In this document: piece after piece, positions 60,501 through 64,000 of the stretch
Position numbering within the stretch: position 1 is the first letter of the stretch
Layout: every line of letters begins with the position of its first letter
From: Piper betle
Lineage: Eukaryota; Streptophyta; Magnoliopsida; Piperales; Piperaceae
DNA length: 64,000 nt
Direction: 5' to 3'
Assembly: GCA_033002965.1 (NCBI GenBank)
Contig: JAURVB010014793.1
Span: forward strand, 31,657 to 95,656
Translations under genes and position numbers: made by a program
The notes under the pieces: generated by a model
Databases searched by the model: none
What the model was told of the DNA's origin: nothing
Seen by the model: only the letters and a program-made list of their open reading frames with translations

Positions 60501-62452
60501 AAAAGCCCAAGCTGATGCAAAAGCTGTTGTTGGGTCTGGGATACAATCACAGCTCTTATGAGAATGGATACTTTCCTATAAAATCACAAGCTATTGGAGT
60601 CCTAGTTTGTTGCCTTTTGGAGTTGGTTCTTATTTGTAGTCGAGTTAGTCTATTTTAAGCATGTTTCATAGAGTCTTAATTAATTCTTTCCTATTAGAGA
60701 ATGAAGTCTTGTTTTAATGTTTTCCTAGTTCAAGTCTTTTTTTTTGTATTGTTGTTGAATTAGAAGAGGTCTTTTCTCTTTTATATATATTTGAAGCATT
60801 GTAGGCTTGTGGCCATCAACTTGCTATTGAATGCAATTACTTTTGCTTCATGCTACCCTTGCAATGTGCTAATTTACTGTGTGCTACCTTTAAACTCATC
60901 TTCATTGTGATTTTTGAGTGATATCTAGAGAGAATAGGATCTGTGTGAACCCGTTGTCTCAAGTTATTCTTGCAGGCTCGAATCATCTTATATGACTCAA
61001 CTTATCGAGGTCAGGACAACCATAATTTTACCAACTAGCAACAACTCTCTGCAAGCTTGATCTGTTGGAAAACCACAATTTCAACTTTTTCCTAGTTATT
61101 ACTAACTGAAGCCATGGATTTTCTAATGTGAAATGTTTTGGTTCAAGAAAGCGAACTGAAAACATGCTAACTTTCTTTGATGTGTTGAGTCTCTGTACAC
61201 CAGCATTTATAAGGCATTTTACCTGTTGGTTGTGTTAAGATGAACGGCAAGAGAAGAGTGGGTCTCTAAAGTCGTGGCTACCCTCACTATTTTGGCAATT
61301 GTTATCTTGGTTCATGAATTCACGTCATATGATACAGGTATGTGCATCGTGTGATGAGTAAGCTGCAATCTGATAATCCAGTTGATGTAAAGCATCTTCA
61401 TCCAAGGTAAAAGATTGTATGTCTTACCCTTCTATGATTAGTTTGGTGCGAGTGCTATACAGCTTATATTTTTTATTTACCTTCCCTATCAACCTTCTCC
61501 AGTTGAAGCACGTTTTGCATTTGCGAGAAATTTACTATTGGTCACAACAGATAATTTCCTATTTTGAGTGACCATTGGTCATGCCTGAAAATCCCTGGCC
61601 ATTGCTGTCTCTAACCTCCAGCATTGCATCAATTTTCAGATTGGAAGAGCTGAAGGAACTTCATGGGATTGATGAGAAGCCTGCTATAGTAACTTCAGAA
61701 AAGCGGAATTTGGCTTCTGGACTTATACGTAAGAACTGTATATTTACAATCAGTGCTTATGATCAAAGAAGATTATCTTACATCAAATAATCGTATCATC
61801 TTAGGAATATACCCTATAGCCATAAGTTTGATAATTTATCCTATAGTTCAGATGATGCTGAACGGCATCCAGCCATAGAGACTTGGCGGTGTCATCAATT
61901 TTATGCGAGAAGACCAATTCATAATATAAAATTAAGTTAGAACTTAGAGGACAACAGCTTAGTTTGATTGACAAGCTATCAATAGTGATGGAAGTTGGGC
62001 TCCATGGCCTTAGAAAATGAAATGTATGGTTGCAGCTATTACACTTGAATGTGTAGGACCATCCATGGGGGAGAAGCCACCTATCATGAAGACATTGCCA
62101 GCCACTACTACGGTACATACTTACTGAGTCCTTTCTCTAGTTTGTTTCAATTTTTTCGATTTGTTTTTATCAGACTCGTCTCTGCGTTATCAGGTGGGGA
62201 AATTGAAATTTCTTTGCGAGAGCTTCTTTAAATTGAAATCTGTCAAGCCAAAATTATTTCTGAAGGAGATAGTATGTGCTGCTCTAAACCCAGTTTGATC
62301 ACTGACGCCAAATGTTACAAATTGCTGAATGATTTTTCATAATGCGGTTGCAGGATTCTCCATTGCCAGTGCTCCTTGATGACGATATGGCTTCCTTGAT
62401 GGAACTCGGATTTGAAAGTGGCAGCACTATTCTCGTGGATGAAGAAAGCTAG
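54562..62452 (+). CDS. TBCE: Tubulin-folding cofactor E
   Basis: TBCE helps assemble and dissociate alpha/beta-tubulin dimers in the cytosol; the Arabidopsis orthologue is PFIFFERLING. Exons: 54562-54900, 55216-55380, 55537-55583, 56690-56836, 56914-56988, 58674-58783, 58921-59051, 59125-59186, 59663-59770, 59871-59905, 61338-61406, 61640-61728, 62036-62112, 62194-62271, 62354-62452, about 543 residues. Domains: N-terminal CAP-Gly (EFRVGQRVHYAG, GTVKYVGPIAGHGGEWVGVD), LRRs (LKELDLTGNLLSNWQ, LEILNLSCN, LRVLNLEDNCIKCW, LEELHLNKNNLVEIF), and a C-terminal ubiquitin-like domain (VGKLKFLCESFFKLKS to GSTILVDEES). Start is Met-Gln-Gln at 54562. Exon 1 is one base short: the ATG frame moves to the CAP-Gly frame at the GGG run 54616-54618. 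All other junctions keep phase, so an isolated sequence error is likely. Confidence 0.92.
55912..56205. repeat. Imperfect duplicated segment in TBCE intron 3
   Basis: Two copies (about 55912-56030 and 56093-56205) share CATGCCATCAATACTTGAGAA, CTTGAGGAGAAT and TAATTGATAATTCTAA-like blocks in order, offset about 181 bases. A 20-base phrase CTTTTTAATGCCATTGTTAA is also repeated at 55848 and 55890. It seems non-coding. Confidence 0.75.
57480..58175. repeat. Direct-repeat pair in TBCE intron 5 (TRIM-like)
   Basis: Copies at about 57487-57620 and 58028-58165 share GGCACAC, AATTACATCTTATTTA-like text, AACCCTAATCAAATAATT and AAAATATCCCTAGA in the same order. They enclose about 400 bases without coding potential. 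The layout resembles a terminal-repeat retrotransposon in miniature, but no primer-binding site was confirmed. Confidence 0.55.
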
Positions 62453-64000
62453 TTTCCCCGTCCATAGAGAATATATGATGCTCCTCCGTATAGTTCATGG
62501 GTTTTAATTAATTGAACCTAATTTTCCTCGCTCTCTCTCTATCTCTGCCTGTGAATACCTTATAATTTTTTTTGTCAAAGCAAGCCAGAGATTAGCTTAT
62601 TGCCTTTTGTTTACGCTGCGCTGTGGAAAAGAATTTATTGTATCTCATTTGTTCTGGATTTGTAACGAATCATTTTTTGTCACGATTATACCAAAATAAA
62701 AAAGCCAATAAATCTTTAGAGACAGCTGCCTACAGGAATCATCGAATTGTATGCGTTATCTATGGAAGGGTGGATTATGTTTATCATGTGTGGAAGGGGC
62801 AGAGTGTATCTTATTTTTAGTAATGATTAGATTGCCCTTGAACTTAAATTTACGAAGGGGAGGGAGTGGGTTATGGAAAAGTGTGACGTGTGTGGGTTGT
62901 TGGATGGGTGAGATATGGAGGAAGCCCAACAGCCCGCATTGGAAGGAAGACTTTCATGTAGAATGCAATGCTCCTACACCCATTCATTGTCGTCGTTGCT
63001 GCCATTTCGGCAGCTGTCGATGGTCGTTACTCTCGCTGACGTTTAAGTCACCGGCCCAGCCTAAGTTGCAATAGGTTATGTGTGTTTGCTTTGGCTGTGA
63101 GTGGTTGTGTTTGTCGTCGTCGTGTGAGGGAACAACACGAGTACCAAGATTTTACGATTACAAATAGGATGGTTGTGGATATGTGAGCATTAGATGTTGG
63201 CTCCGGAGATTTGGCTTTTATTTCTTTCAGATTTGTTGACATTGTTGTCAATTTCCTGCGTTGTGTCCGTTATGAAGTAGTAGCAAGAGAAGGGCGGAGG
63301 ATGTCTCAGGGCCTAAAAACATGGTTGCCCATGGACTGGTAGATGAAGACGGGGGCTGCTGCTGCTGCGACGAAGATTGTCAGATGTATGATGTGGTTTG
63401 TAATTATTTGTTTACTTACAAGGGTACTGATATTTGTATCCTTCATGATTGTTGGTATAGTTTTTTGTTGGATGTCATTAATATTGAGTTAAATGTCATT
63501 ATTGCCATGTATCATGTGAACGTATGTAATTATTGATATGCAGATTGTGACGTGCGTGCATGTATTTGCTTTGAATTATTGATGTCAACGGATGAAGAGG
63601 GGAGAGAAAATGATAAACTTACAATGTGACATTTACATGCGGATAATTAAGGCTTAATATGTGCACTTCATCTTACTATATAACATACTTGCATTATCAA
63701 ATAAGATATTTTAAAATTATTATTTAGATTATTAACAATCTCATTAATGACATAAATATAATGTACAAAAAATCCTTATATCAATTACATATAGTATAAC
63801 TATTATTGGTGTCTTTGCAAACATATACAAAAGATTTTAAAATATACAATTTTAAATGTCACCAATCACTATCAAATGTTATTTATAATATTTTCAAAAT
63901 GTCACTTATGCATAGGTGCTACATGTCCTCTTCAAAACATAGATAAAAAAATCGACCAATTTAAATAAGCTCGATGCAAAACCAAATCAAAATACAGGCG
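62453..64000. other. 3' flank of TBCE and intergenic DNA
   Basis: After the TBCE 3' UTR no gene was recognised. A moderately GC-rich stretch at 62850-63380 has short open frames on both strands and a GCT run at 63357, but no family match. 63600-64000 is AT-rich. Confidence 0.45.

Noticed and set aside
1..64000. CRISPR arrays, bacterial operons, Shine-Dalgarno sites
   Set aside because: The window is clearly plant nuclear DNA with spliced genes; no regularly spaced repeats were seen.

Overview
The window is nuclear DNA of a flowering plant. Evidence: genes with many spliced introns (GT-AG, a few GC-AG), plant-only families (ARF, VQ, DCD/NRP, BPS1-like, SHAQKYF-MYB), a Ty1/copia LTR element primed by initiator tRNA-Met, and AT-rich intergenic DNA. 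GC-rich 5' exons next to AT-rich introns lean towards a monocot, but I cannot name the species.

Layout. 0.5-1.4 kb (+): broken DCD/NRP-type gene. 2.2-8 kb (-): 14-coding-exon class-B auxin response factor. 12.3-14.5 kb (+): dead 1R-MYB (SHAQKYF) gene. 15.2-19.6 kb (-): dead, intron-containing GMPPA/KONJAC-type gene. 23.3-23.8 kb (-): intronless VQ-motif protein. 26.6-34.1 kb (+): complete CNOT11 subunit of CCR4-NOT, 12 exons. 36.3-37.3 kb (+): intronless BPS1/BYPASS-like gene with a frameshift. 37.9-39.7 kb (-): small RRM protein, 4 exons. 40.9-44.9 kb (+): FemAB-like/GNAT protein, 12 exons, probably plastid-targeted. 45.4 kb (+): tRNA-Gln(CUG). 46.5-53.2 kb (+): PHD-finger gene remnant split by a decayed 5.1-kb copia element. 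54.6-62.5 kb (+): tubulin-folding cofactor E (TBCE), 15 exons.

The genes do not form a pathway or operon; this is ordinary eukaryotic gene order. Two things stand out. First, four dead or broken relics (DCD, MYB, GMPPA, PHD) lie between well-conserved genes, as expected for a duplicated segment undergoing fractionation. Second, many otherwise good exons are exactly one base short, usually at a short homopolymer (ARF, GMPPA-like, BPS1-like, FemAB-like, PHD, TBCE). This points to systematic base-calling deletions in the source assembly, or to widespread recent decay; reads are needed to tell. Exon boundaries below were derived by hand from splice consensus, reading phase and family motifs. I did not find a convincing new biological system; the best leads are the copia-split PHD exon, the frameshift inside the ARF repression motif, and several GC-AG introns.
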